Shown here piece after piece: positions 8,100-14,453 of a stretch of DNA of 40,978 bases. Position numbers and translations under genes: made by a program. The notes below the pieces were generated by a model. It was not told where the DNA came from, did not search any database, and saw only the letters and a program-made list of their open reading frames with translations. The DNA lies in assembly GCA_022487055.1 (NCBI GenBank), contig JAKVJJ010000016.1, positions 1-40,978 of the forward strand, read 5' to 3'. Origin of the DNA: Oscillospiraceae bacterium. GTDB lineage: Bacteria; Bacillota; Clostridia; Oscillospirales; Acutalibacteraceae. The first letter of the stretch is position 1; the number at the start of each line of letters is the position of its first letter.

Positions 8100-8594
8100 T
8101 CAGGCAAATAGACGTTTAACCCAGTTGGCTGCCACATCAGACAGCAGAATGACCGCAAAAACGACTGCAATCAGCATAACAATCGAGAATATGCGCCAAA
8201 AAATCTGTTTCTTCCGCGGCATCACTTCAAATTCTTCCCCACCGACACGATAGGTCTGCGGTTTTGGTTTCGCATCAGTCGGCAGTTCTGCATCCGGTGC
8301 GTCTTTTGTTTGGTCTGCGGCACAGGTAGTCTGCATAGCACTAACCCCCTCCTGAAAACGACAACACGGCACATAGAAGTTAAATACCGCATCGTCGCCA
8401 TCCGGTGAGAGTGCCGCCCGCTTTTCATAGGGAATCTGCGTCTGGCGCAGCTGTTCCTCCAATGCACTGGCACTCGGTTCCTTCACAGTGGCAAGCCGGG
8501 CAGGTTCCTCTGCCTGTGGTTCCACCAGTTTCCGGTTTCCGCACACCGGGCATTGCTCCTCACATAAGATATGACATTTTGGACAATAAAGCAT
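8100..8594 (-). CDS. Zinc-ribbon protein with C-terminal membrane anchor
   Basis: 164 residues. The N-terminus MLYCPKCHILCEEQCPVCG is a zinc ribbon with CxxC and CxxC pairs. The middle (LEEQLRQTQIPYEKR, later AVFNFYVP) resembles the DUF2007-type fold that follows such ribbons in some small clostridial proteins. A single transmembrane helix ends the protein (about residues 135-157, IFSIVMLIAVVFAVILLSDV). Function is unknown; a membrane-tethered regulatory or adaptor protein is only a guess. It lies 64 bases upstream of the sulfhydrylase gene on the same strand. Confidence 0.65.
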   Translation of the reverse strand: MLYCPKCHILCEEQCPVCGNRKLVEPQAEEPARLATVKEPSASALEEQLRQTQIPYEKRAALSPDGDDAVFNFYVPCCRFQEGVSAMQTTCAADQTKDAPDAELPTDAKPKPQTYRVGGEEFEVMPRKKQIFWRIFSIVMLIAVVFAVILLSDVAANWVKRLFA

Positions 8595-8679
8595 AAGCCT
8601 GTCCGCAACCTTTCCTGAAATTTACGTTTCGTTTTATTTTACCATGAATTGCGCAATCCCACAAGTACCATCACACACA

Positions 8680-8727
8680 GAAAGCCGCCGGAATCCGCAC
8701 AGTAAAGCTGATGTTCCGGCGGCTTTC
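8680..8727 (-). terminator. Terminator after dpaB
   Basis: GAAAGCCGCCGGAA (8680-8693) is repeated inverted at 8714-8727 (perfect 14 bp, 20-base loop), directly after the dpaB stop codon at 8729. It would end the dpaAB transcript once the two gene halves are rejoined. Confidence 0.75.
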
Positions 8728-8728
8728 A

Positions 8729-9043
8729 TTAGGATTTGTTTTCTTTCTGCAGCGGTGCAAGTAAAATCGGCTCCAACTGTTCACAATTTTGTGCAGCTTC
8801 CACCGCTTTTGGAATCAGGGTGAAGTCTGCCACCAGTGAATACGGCTTTTTCACATAATCATCCTGCCGAAACGGCGTGAAAAACACATATTTCACATTG
8901 AGCAGCCGGCCAATATTTTGTGCGGAGGCTGCCAGCGCGTCGTTGGTCGCAATAGTCAACAGCACTGGCAGATGCACCCGCAGGCTGGATTTTACTGCCA
9001 TCGTGACAGGTGTGCCTGTTACTGCATCCTGACAGCAAAACAT
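8729..9043 (-). CDS. dpaB: Dipicolinate synthase subunit B, C-terminal part (interrupted gene)
   Basis: From codon ACA of the GGTGT core (9013) leftward this encodes the C-terminal half of SpoVFB/DpaB: TPVTMAVKSSLR, IATNDALAASAQNIGRLLN, FTPFRQDDYVKKPYSLVADF and a stop at 8729. It is the exact continuation of the N-terminal part at 14113-14448. The residues upstream of the core (MFCCQDAVTG) come from the inserted element, not from dpaB. An ATG at 9043 overlaps the stop of the 60-residue element ORF as TGATG, so separate translation of this fragment is conceivable. The subunit is flavoprotein-like and works with DpaA to make dipicolinic acid, the spore-core calcium chelator. As placed, the gene is unusable unless the element is excised. 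Confidence 0.88.
   Translation of the reverse strand: MFCCQDAVTGTPVTMAVKSSLRVHLPVLLTIATNDALAASAQNIGRLLNVKYVFFTPFRQDDYVKKPYSLVADFTLIPKAVEAAQNCEQLEPILLAPLQKENKS
9009..9042. other. attL: recombination junction at dpaB C-terminal side
   Basis: Core GGTGT at 9009-9013, then GCCT, then the attP half-arm GTTACTGCATCCTGACA (9018-9034) and GCAAAACA (9035-9042). The left, dpaB-derived side is TGACA. Together with the right end it reconstructs a palindromic attP. The predicted crossover dinucleotide is GT at 9012-9013. Confidence 0.8.
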
Positions 9044-9225
9044 CACTTCAACTGTTTGCCCTGTTTTGCTTTCTGTGCTTCCGACTCTGCCCAGATTTCC
9101 CCGCAGCGCCCAAGTATCTCTTTAATTTTCTCCGGACTTATGTCTTGGCAGCAGTCATCACAGACTTTTACTTGAACATTCCCAATCTGAAACTGCCTGA
9201 TCACATGACCTTCCGGCACAGTCAT
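9043..9225 (-). CDS. 60-residue Cys-containing protein at element end; candidate recombination directionality factor
   Basis: 60 residues from ATG 9225 (GGAGG at 9234-9238, eight bases upstream), beginning MTVPEGHVIRQFQIGNVQVK and continuing VCDDCCQDISPEKIKEIL. The CxxCC cluster could bind metal. It is not a family I recognise. Its stop lies one base from the left attP arm, and it is divergent from the recombinase with a 67-base gap. The known directionality factor of the Bacillus SP-beta sporulation element, SprB, is a similarly small protein made only during sporulation. Size and position make this ORF a candidate for that role, by analogy only. Its stop overlaps an ATG in the dpaB 3' frame (TGATG). 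Confidence 0.6.
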   Translation of the reverse strand: MTVPEGHVIRQFQIGNVQVKVCDDCCQDISPEKIKEILGRCGEIWAESEAQKAKQGKQLK

Positions 9226-9244
9226 TTTCATCACCTCCCTGTCA

Positions 9245-9273
9245 TTTTTATGCGTATTTCCGCTTAAACATAA
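9245..9273 (-). promoter_or_regulatory. Speculative sigma-E-like promoter for the 60-residue ORF
   Basis: On the minus strand TTATGTT (9267-9273), 14 bases, then CATAAAAA (9245-9252). This matches the sigma-E pattern (KMATATT, 14-15, CATACANT) at about 10 of 14 informative positions. The transcription start would fall at the ribosome binding site, leaving a very short leader, which weakens the call. Confidence 0.2.
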
Positions 9274-9292
9274 GTGGGGAGATGATTGTAAA

Positions 9293-10867
9293 ATGGAAAT
9301 GGAACAGTATTGTATTTATCTGCGAAAATCCAGAGCCGATGCGGAGGCAGAGGCACGCGGCGAGGGAGAAACACTGTCACGCCATGAACACGCACTCTTA
9401 GAACTGGCAAAGCAGCAGCAGCGCCACGTCACAAAGATTTACCGGGAGATTGTTTCAGGGGAAACGATTGCCGCCCGCCCGGTCATGCAGCAGCTTCTCG
9501 CCGATGTGGAAACTGGTTTGTGGGCAGGTGTGCTGGTCATGGAAATAGAGCGTCTTGCGCGCGGTGACACCATTGACCAAGGATTGGTTGCACAAATTTT
9601 TAAATATTCCGGTACCAGTATTATCACCCCAATGAAAACCTATCATCCGGATAATGAATTTGACGAAGAATACTTTGAATTTGGTCTGTTTATGAGCCGC
9701 AGAGAATATAAAACCATTAACCGCCGGCTGCAGCGTGGCCGTACCGCTTCTGTGAAGGAGGGCAAATATACTGGCAGTCTGCCGCCCTATGGCTATCAGA
9801 GAGAAAAGCTGGTCAATGACAAAGGTTACACACTGGCACCAAATCCGGAGCAGGCGGCCATTGTGCGCATGATTTTCGGCTGGTATACGGCCAGTCCATC
9901 TGCCAATTCCGACTCTCTGCGGATGGGTTCCACACGAATCGCCCGCCGCTTAAATCAAATGAAAGTTCTTTCTCCCAAGGGCGGAACATGGAGCGCTGGC
10001 ACTATTCTGCAGATACTGCACAATCCAGTTTATATTGGTAAAATTCGCTGGCACTGGAGGCCAGAAAAGAGAATCATCTCTGGCAACCGTGTCCTAAAAA
10101 AAAGGCTGTGCGTACCTTTCGGCAGTGCCAACCTTTCCACTGGACTGCATGAAGCGCTGATTTCAACGGAACAGTTCTCCAGAGCACAGGAGCTACTCAG
10201 CCATTGCTCGCCATCCGCCGGAGGACGCAAAACGATTCAGAATCCGCTTGCCGGTTTGCTCCTCTGCGGTGAATGTGGTCACCACATGACCCGGCACCTG
10301 AGCCGGAACAGAGCGCTTTTGGTCTGCCCTACTTCCGGCTGTCAAACAGTTAGCTGTGCCCTCTCCTATGTGGAAAAAGCCATGCTGTGCGTCCTGCGAA
10401 CATCGTTTTCCCAATATTCTGTACCGATAAAGCCAGATATTCCGGTACCTGCCGATAGTCTGCTACAAGATGAAACTGTCTTTCTAAAAAATGCAGATGC
10501 AGAGCTGCAACTTTTGACACGCCAACTCAGCAATACACATGATTTATTGGAGCAGGGCATCTACTCTGCCGACGTATTTCAGGAGCGCTCCCACTTGCTG
10601 CAACAGCGAATAGATGACATACAAGCACGCAAAGCCGCGCTTCCCTGCCGGATTCAAAGGGACAGGGAGGAAATATCCGCAAATATTGAGCCAAAATGCA
10701 GCAGCCTTTTTGAAATTTACGACAGTCTGCTGACCGAACAGGAGAGGAACCAGCTGCTGCGGCTGATTCTGGACAGGATTGTCTATATAAAAAAGTGCGG
10801 CAGCAGATGGGGTCCAAATCCGGAAAGCTTTGAACTGACACTTTATCCCTTTTTACCGCCAAAGTAA
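9293..10867 (+). CDS. Large serine recombinase (site-specific integrase/excisionase)
   Basis: 524 residues. The resolvase catalytic domain begins at once: CIYLRKSRAD with the nucleophile Ser at residue 13, then ETIAARPVMQQLLADVETG, ERLARGDTIDQG and the helix-E arginine region MSRREYKTINRRLQRGR (about 139-155). The recombinase domain follows (PPYGYQ; RRLNQMKVLSPKGGTWS; ILHNPVYIGKIRW). A zinc ribbon lies at about 322-350 (LLCGECGHHM, then CPTSGC), followed by a coiled coil (about 400-450) and a C-terminal tail. All parts needed for integrase function appear intact. GGGGAG at 9276-9281 precedes the start. It sits 280 bases from attL in an element whose ends form a serine-integrase-type attP, so it is the likely enzyme of both insertion and excision. 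Confidence 0.95.
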   Translation: MEMEQYCIYLRKSRADAEAEARGEGETLSRHEHALLELAKQQQRHVTKIYREIVSGETIAARPVMQQLLADVETGLWAGVLVMEIERLARGDTIDQGLVAQIFKYSGTSIITPMKTYHPDNEFDEEYFEFGLFMSRREYKTINRRLQRGRTASVKEGKYTGSLPPYGYQREKLVNDKGYTLAPNPEQAAIVRMIFGWYTASPSANSDSLRMGSTRIARRLNQMKVLSPKGGTWSAGTILQILHNPVYIGKIRWHWRPEKRIISGNRVLKKRLCVPFGSANLSTGLHEALISTEQFSRAQELLSHCSPSAGGRKTIQNPLAGLLLCGECGHHMTRHLSRNRALLVCPTSGCQTVSCALSYVEKAMLCVLRTSFSQYSVPIKPDIPVPADSLLQDETVFLKNADAELQLLTRQLSNTHDLLEQGIYSADVFQERSHLLQQRIDDIQARKAALPCRIQRDREEISANIEPKCSSLFEIYDSLLTEQERNQLLRLILDRIVYIKKCGSRWGPNPESFELTLYPFLPPK

Positions 10868-10884
10868 ATATAAAGGCAGTAAAA

Positions 10885-11054
10885 GGCGGCAACATTTCCT
10901 GCGCAGGAAAATGATGCCGCCCTTACTGATCGTTTATTACAACAGGGTTTGGGTAGTTGGTATATCAACAAATTCAAAAGGGCTATTTTCAAATTTGTTG
11001 ATGAACTCAGTAAAATAAAGTATCACTGTGTATGGTTTCAAGCATAGCACAGTG
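10885..11054. other. Non-coding stretch with three consecutive inverted repeats
   Basis: Between the convergent recombinase and agrD genes there is no credible gene. Three stem-loops follow each other. At 10885-10921 GGCGGCA pairs with TGCCGCC, with an inner CATTTCCTGCGCAGGAAAATG. At 10964-11002 ATCAACAAATT pairs with AATTTGTTGAT. At 11024-11054 CACTGTG-TATG pairs with CATA-CACAGTG. The first may terminate the recombinase transcript, although it lacks a good T run. The others have no assigned function. Confidence 0.5.
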
Positions 11055-11104
11055 CTGCTGTAAACACCACAACTTGACCGCCATTTGTTAAAAATTGCAC
11101 GCAG

Positions 11105-11142
11105 TAAAAGACCCCGGCTGGGGTTTTCCTTTGCCGGGGTCT
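11105..11142 (-). terminator. Terminator of the agr operon
   Basis: AGACCCCGGC (11109-11118) pairs with GCCGGGGTCT (11133-11142). On the minus strand the stem is followed by TTTT. It starts six bases after the agrD stop. Confidence 0.8.
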
Positions 11143-11147
11143 CCAGC

Positions 11148-11285
11148 TCATTTGCTGTTCTTTCCGTCTGCCTGCAGGCACTTCGGAGTCTTCGGCTGAT
11201 AGCCAAACACTGCGGAGCTTGCACCTGCACCAAACTTAGCGGCTGCCTTAACAGCCTTAGAAATCAGCTTGTATGCTTTCTGCAT
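11148..11285 (-). CDS. agrD: AgrD-like cyclic autoinducer peptide precursor
   Basis: 45 residues: an amphipathic leader (MQKAYKLISKAVKAAAKFGA), then GASSAVFGYQPKTPKCLQ and a short charged tail. In clostridial AgrD the signal core lies directly before a conserved (Y/H)QPxxP segment; here YQPKTP is at residues 29-34. The usual thiolactone Cys four to five residues before it is replaced by Ser24 (SAVFG), suggesting a lactone-type peptide as in the few known serine AIPs. The only Cys (36) lies after the QPK segment. The start overlaps the agrB stop by one base (TAATG), so it is translationally coupled. AgrB would cleave and cyclise it and AgrC sense it. Confidence 0.88.
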   Translation of the reverse strand: MQKAYKLISKAVKAAAKFGAGASSAVFGYQPKTPKCLQADGKNSK

Positions 11286-11896
11286 TATGAATTCCCCCCT
11301 TCCTTTTTCTGCAGCCATGCCGCCATCATCAAAGCGGCAGACAGTGCCGTGGAAACAGCGGCAAGGCTGCAAAAGAATAAATCTATCTGTCTGACGTAAC
11401 ACGTCAGGCTGGCAAAAAGAATGACAGGCGCCTGCACGGCAATCGTTCTCCGTGCCCGGCATCTGTTCCTGCGGACTTTGGTGGCAGTCAGCGGGTTGTT
11501 GGAATTCTGTACCGGTGCCACGGCAAAAACCGCACAGCAGCACAGTAGCACTACCACACAGTCAAGTAGCACAGTAACGTTCGCCGGCAATCTGGCGAAC
11601 AACCATGTCAGCAGCAGCGCTAACAGAAACATCCCGTTGCTGAAGAAAAAACATCCGCCATAAGTCCTGCAGTGAAATCCACCCGCAAAAATGCGCACCG
11701 GCACAAAGCAGACAATAAACAGCACTCCTGCTGCTGCACTGCCAGTCAGACAGGCAAGTAGCAAAATTGTCAGCAGGATAATTCCAGTGGAGAGAATCTG
11801 CTCAAACCCATAGGTGTAAACTTCCATCTCCGCCGGCCGAATAACCTGCCGGTCTGTCAGCTTCCGCGCACATTGTTCAGCAATTCTGTGCATCAT
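11285..11896 (-). CDS. agrB: AgrB-family peptide-processing membrane endopeptidase
   Basis: 203 residues with about five to six hydrophobic segments. The catalytic pair is visible: His75 in FAGGFHCRTYGGC and Cys82, seven residues apart as in the family. This cysteine protease cleaves AgrD at the C-terminal side of the signal core and forms the ring while bound in the membrane. It overlaps agrC upstream by 20 bases and agrD downstream by one base, so the three are coupled. ATGs at 11896 and 11893 are adjacent; either could start it. The charged loop VRRNRCRARR and Lys-rich C-terminus probably face the cytosol. Confidence 0.92.
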   Translation of the reverse strand: MMHRIAEQCARKLTDRQVIRPAEMEVYTYGFEQILSTGIILLTILLLACLTGSAAAGVLFIVCFVPVRIFAGGFHCRTYGGCFFFSNGMFLLALLLTWLFARLPANVTVLLDCVVVLLCCCAVFAVAPVQNSNNPLTATKVRRNRCRARRTIAVQAPVILFASLTCYVRQIDLFFCSLAAVSTALSAALMMAAWLQKKEGGNS

Positions 11897-13226
11897 CTTT
11901 TGCCTTTCTGTAAGAAACGATTACAACAGAAATAAACTGGCCGTCCTGATAGGTCTGCAAAAGCTTCCCATCATACTTTTCCGCTGAGGAGCAAACGCTC
12001 TGCAAACCAATGCCATGACACTGCGGATTGTCTTTGGTTGTCTTCAGCATTCCATCCGCCTGAAACGGATTTTTCAGGACTGTATTTGCAATGCGGAAAA
12101 TCAGGAACTCATTCCGCGGGTGAATCTTAACATCAATGGAGCGCTTCTCAGGCTCCGGGATTTTTTTGCACGCCTCCAGCGCATTGTCCAGCAGGTTTGC
12201 CAGAATCACACACAAATCGGGCTGCAGAATACGATTATCTCTTTCCTGTGGCAGAGAAGCATCAATCCGCATAACGGTCTGCTGCTTTTCCGCCTGCTGC
12301 ATCTTGTCATTCAAGACGGCATCAATTACGGCAGTCCCAGTGAAATCCTGCCGGCAGTCTGGCTGAGAGGAACAGGAAATATGTTGAATGTATTCCCGTG
12401 CCTCATCATCTTTTCCATGCAGGATAAGGCTGTCTATCGCTGTCAGATGATTGCGAAAATCGTGAAAATTTTTAGAACTTTCCTGATAGGTCTGGTAAAG
12501 CTGCGAATATTTTTCCTCTGTAATCTGCGCCTCTGCCTGCAGTTTTTGGTTTTCAAGCTGCTCGTGACGATAAACTTTTGCCTTATATAAATACTGCGTA
12601 ACCGCGAACAGGCATATCAAAATCACCACGCCGCAGATACCAACAATATACTGAAGAGAGGAATCGGAACGAGAAGTGGTAACTTCCACGAACCAGGATA
12701 GCAAAAGGAAACCAAGCACGATGATTGTGGCATAACTGAGTGTTGAAATTTTGTCCACAGATTTTTTCTTTTGATAAAATCTGTAAAAAATGATGTATAA
12801 ACAGCAGTCAATCAGCTTATCAACCAACAGATAAACACACCGTGTATATCCGGTACGGTAAATCAGGCTTTCAATAGGGACTTTTTGAAAGTATCCAATA
12901 ATTCCCAGGAGAAAGCTCTCCTGCAGTGCTAAAACAACAATATAAGCAGCTGTTCCAGCCAGCGCCGGAACCGGTTTGGTCGTACTTACAATGATGCCGC
13001 CTACCGTAATAAGCATCAGTGCAGATATAGTGGTTATCCATGAAAACAGATTCAGGGTATTTAGCAAAGAAACGACCGCCGTATAGACACCTGTCACCAA
13101 CAGTTTGGCAATTATTTGCACATTGCCATAATAGCGCTTGACACCAAGTGTTTCCACCACACTGATGCCGAGATACCCCTCCACCGCTGTGGCCAGTACC
13201 TCAACGCACCAAAAGAAAGCGCTCAT
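11877..13226 (-). CDS. agrC: AgrC-family quorum-sensing sensor histidine kinase
   Basis: 449 residues from ATG 13226, chosen over an upstream TTG because it overlaps the agrA stop as ATGA. About six transmembrane segments fill residues 1-215, the peptide-binding sensor. A linker coiled coil (about 220-245) leads to the phospho-acceptor His255 in NFHDFRNHLTAID. A GHKL ATPase domain follows, with N-box LANLLDNALEACKK and G-box HGIGLQSV. This is the HPK10 class that partners LytTR response regulators. It would autophosphorylate on binding the cyclic peptide and pass phosphate to AgrA. Its position between agrA and agrB, inside the dpaB element, is the unusual part. Confidence 0.92.
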   Translation of the reverse strand: MSAFFWCVEVLATAVEGYLGISVVETLGVKRYYGNVQIIAKLLVTGVYTAVVSLLNTLNLFSWITTISALMLITVGGIIVSTTKPVPALAGTAAYIVVLALQESFLLGIIGYFQKVPIESLIYRTGYTRCVYLLVDKLIDCCLYIIFYRFYQKKKSVDKISTLSYATIIVLGFLLLSWFVEVTTSRSDSSLQYIVGICGVVILICLFAVTQYLYKAKVYRHEQLENQKLQAEAQITEEKYSQLYQTYQESSKNFHDFRNHLTAIDSLILHGKDDEAREYIQHISCSSQPDCRQDFTGTAVIDAVLNDKMQQAEKQQTVMRIDASLPQERDNRILQPDLCVILANLLDNALEACKKIPEPEKRSIDVKIHPRNEFLIFRIANTVLKNPFQADGMLKTTKDNPQCHGIGLQSVCSSAEKYDGKLLQTYQDGQFISVVIVSYRKAKDDAQNC

Positions 13227-13945
13227 ACGTTTGCACCCCAATACCTACAGAGCTGGTCCTGCACAACGGGCAGGTTCGGCCTGCTGATTTTAATTTGCGT
13301 GCCGTCGCGACATACCGCATAACCATTTTCCAACCGCATAATGTGAAGGATATTTACAATATACCCCCTGTCAATCAGCAAAAAGTCCTCCGCTGAAAGT
13401 TCTTCATAAACAGTTTTCAGCGGCTTTCTCTGTGCATACACCACATGAGAAAGCAAATGGAAATAGCTGTTGCGGTTTGCTTTGTTTATGTAAACGATTT
13501 CTTTATATGGAATCCGCAGCAGACCATGATTGATACTTTTAAAAACATAAGACTGGTTCTCCTCAATCCGCATTACCTTGGTGGCATCCTTTAATGCCGG
13601 GAGCAGCCGCCGTCCCATTTCAGCTTTTGGAATATACCGAAAGACGGAAAGTTCAAAAGCATCTATCGCATACTCGCAATGAGAAGTTAAAAAAATGATA
13701 AGGCAATCCGGAATGACTTCATGCACTTTTTGGGCTGTTACCAGTCCATCCGGTGCCGGCATCTCAATATCCAATATCACAAGGTCATATCTTTCTCCAG
13801 CTTCAACCTGCCGGATAAGCTCCCTGCTGTTGGAAAATGCCTGTACCTCTGCTTCAATCTTCATCTGACGAAAAACCGCCTGCACTTTCTGGCACACATC
13901 TTTCAAAAAGGGTTTATCGTCATCGCATACTGCAAGTGAAAGCAT
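13223..13945 (-). CDS. agrA: AgrA-family LytTR response regulator
   Basis: 240 residues. The receiver domain (1-125) has the acidic pocket Asp8-Asp9, phospho-acceptor Asp59 in VILDIEMP and a Thr in the IIFLTSHC strand. The LytTR DNA-binding domain (about 135-235) shows IPYKEIVYINKANRNSYFH and FLLIDRGYIVN. It should bind direct repeats at agr-controlled promoters. It is the first gene of agrA-C-B-D and overlaps agrC by four bases. AAGGATGG lies upstream of the ATG at 13945. An A/T-rich 167-base region separates it from attR and probably holds the autoregulated promoter. Whether it also regulates host genes outside the element is unknown. Confidence 0.92.
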   Translation of the reverse strand: MLSLAVCDDDKPFLKDVCQKVQAVFRQMKIEAEVQAFSNSRELIRQVEAGERYDLVILDIEMPAPDGLVTAQKVHEVIPDCLIIFLTSHCEYAIDAFELSVFRYIPKAEMGRRLLPALKDATKVMRIEENQSYVFKSINHGLLRIPYKEIVYINKANRNSYFHLLSHVVYAQRKPLKTVYEELSAEDFLLIDRGYIVNILHIMRLENGYAVCRDGTQIKISRPNLPVVQDQLCRYWGANV

Positions 13946-14033
13946 TCACAAAATCCATCCTTTATGTAAATAAGAAACAGTGCATTCAATTATGTTATCT
14001 TTATCCATAAAAGTTTTCTCTAGAACTAGTTAG

Positions 14034-14062
14034 ATTATAGCACTTAATGTAGAAAAAGCATA
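14034..14062 (-). promoter_or_regulatory. Candidate agr operon promoter
   Basis: A consensus -10 TATAAT (minus strand, 14034-14039), about 90 bases upstream of agrA. The -35 position 17 bases away (TATGCT, 14057-14062) is poor, as expected for a promoter needing a LytTR activator. I could not define convincing LytTR direct repeats upstream. Confidence 0.45.
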
Positions 14063-14098
14063 GTTATGTCCGTAAACAGTAAAAATATGCATGCTAAT

Positions 14099-14133
14099 TG
14101 TTTTGCTTGGTGTCAGGATGCAGTAACCGGTGT
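14099..14133. other. attR: recombination junction at dpaB N-terminal side
   Basis: TGTTTTGC (14099-14106), the attP half-arm TGTCAGGATGCAGTAAC (14111-14127), C, then core GGTGT (14129-14133). Beyond it lies dpaB-derived ATCTGTTATTCC. The arm is the exact inverted copy of that in attL. The restored gene site (attB) would read ACAGGT-GT-ATCTGT, itself an imperfect palindrome. Confidence 0.8.
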
Positions 14134-14448
14134 ATCTGTTATTCCGTTTGCAAGTTTTGCCAGCGTATTTCCCGTGCAGGGTGACACCACCAGCATATCA
14201 ATCATGTGCTTTGGCCCAAGCGGCTCCGCACCGGTAATGGAACAGATTGGCGCGCGTCCGGTAATATCTTCAGCCTTCCACATAAAATCATTGGCACGGC
14301 CGAAACGTGTGTCCGTATTTGCCGCCGTTTCGCTCATAATGGGCACAATCTCATAACCGATATCTTTTAGAACCTGCATCTGCTGTATGGCACGGTCAAA
14401 GGTGCAGAAAGAACCGCACATTGCATATCCAAGCACTGGTTTCTCCAT
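14113..14448 (-). CDS. dpaB: Dipicolinate synthase subunit B, N-terminal part (interrupted gene)
   Basis: Starts at ATG 14448 with AAGGAG about eight bases upstream inside the dpaA stop region; a GTG at 14457 is less likely. It begins MEKPVLGYAMCGSFCTFDRA and contains IVPIMSETAANTDTRFG and VVSPCTGNTLAKLANGITDT, diagnostic of DpaB/SpoVFB. Homology runs to Thr-Pro at the GGTGT core. The element then adds only Val-Thr-Ala-Ser and a stop at 14113, giving 111 residues instead of about 200. The missing half lies at 8729-9013. The frame matches exactly, and no other damage is seen in either half, which argues for a reversible interruption rather than decay. Confidence 0.9.
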   Translation of the reverse strand: MEKPVLGYAMCGSFCTFDRAIQQMQVLKDIGYEIVPIMSETAANTDTRFGRANDFMWKAEDITGRAPICSITGAEPLGPKHMIDMLVVSPCTGNTLAKLANGITDTPVTAS

Positions 14449-14453
14449 TTCTC

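Larger units (their letters stand above)
9009..14133. mobile_element. Skin-like intervening element inside dpaB, 5,120 bp, carrying serine recombinase and agr operon
   Basis: The two dpaB halves are separated by 5,120 bp bounded by direct copies of GGTGT (9009-9013 and 14129-14133). Joining across this core restores codons GAT ACA CCT GTC ACG ATG GCA in frame and a 199-residue protein. Inside lie a 60-residue ORF, a large serine recombinase, an untranslated structured region and agrD, agrB, agrC, agrA. The element ends carry 17-bp arms that become an attP palindrome in the circle. Known relatives in architecture are skin in sigK and spoVFB-interrupting elements in Bacillus, excised in the mother cell. 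Excision timing here is inferred. Confidence 0.88.

Noticed and set aside
10937-11233. A 98-residue minus-strand ORF downstream of agrD
   Set aside because: It overlaps agrD and its terminator in another frame, contains the inverted repeats and shows no protein-like features.
13946-14112. LytTR (AgrA) binding repeats upstream of agrA
   Set aside because: Several weak partial matches exist, but no pair with correct spacing and sequence was convincing.
9009-14133. Reading the 17-bp inverted end repeats as transposon terminal inverted repeats
   Set aside because: No transposase or target duplication pattern fits. A serine recombinase is present, and the repeats centre on a shared core exactly as attP half-sites do.
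8729-14448. dpaB halves as an ordinary decayed pseudogene
   Set aside because: Both halves are in frame with each other across the core, lack other lesions and sum to the normal length.
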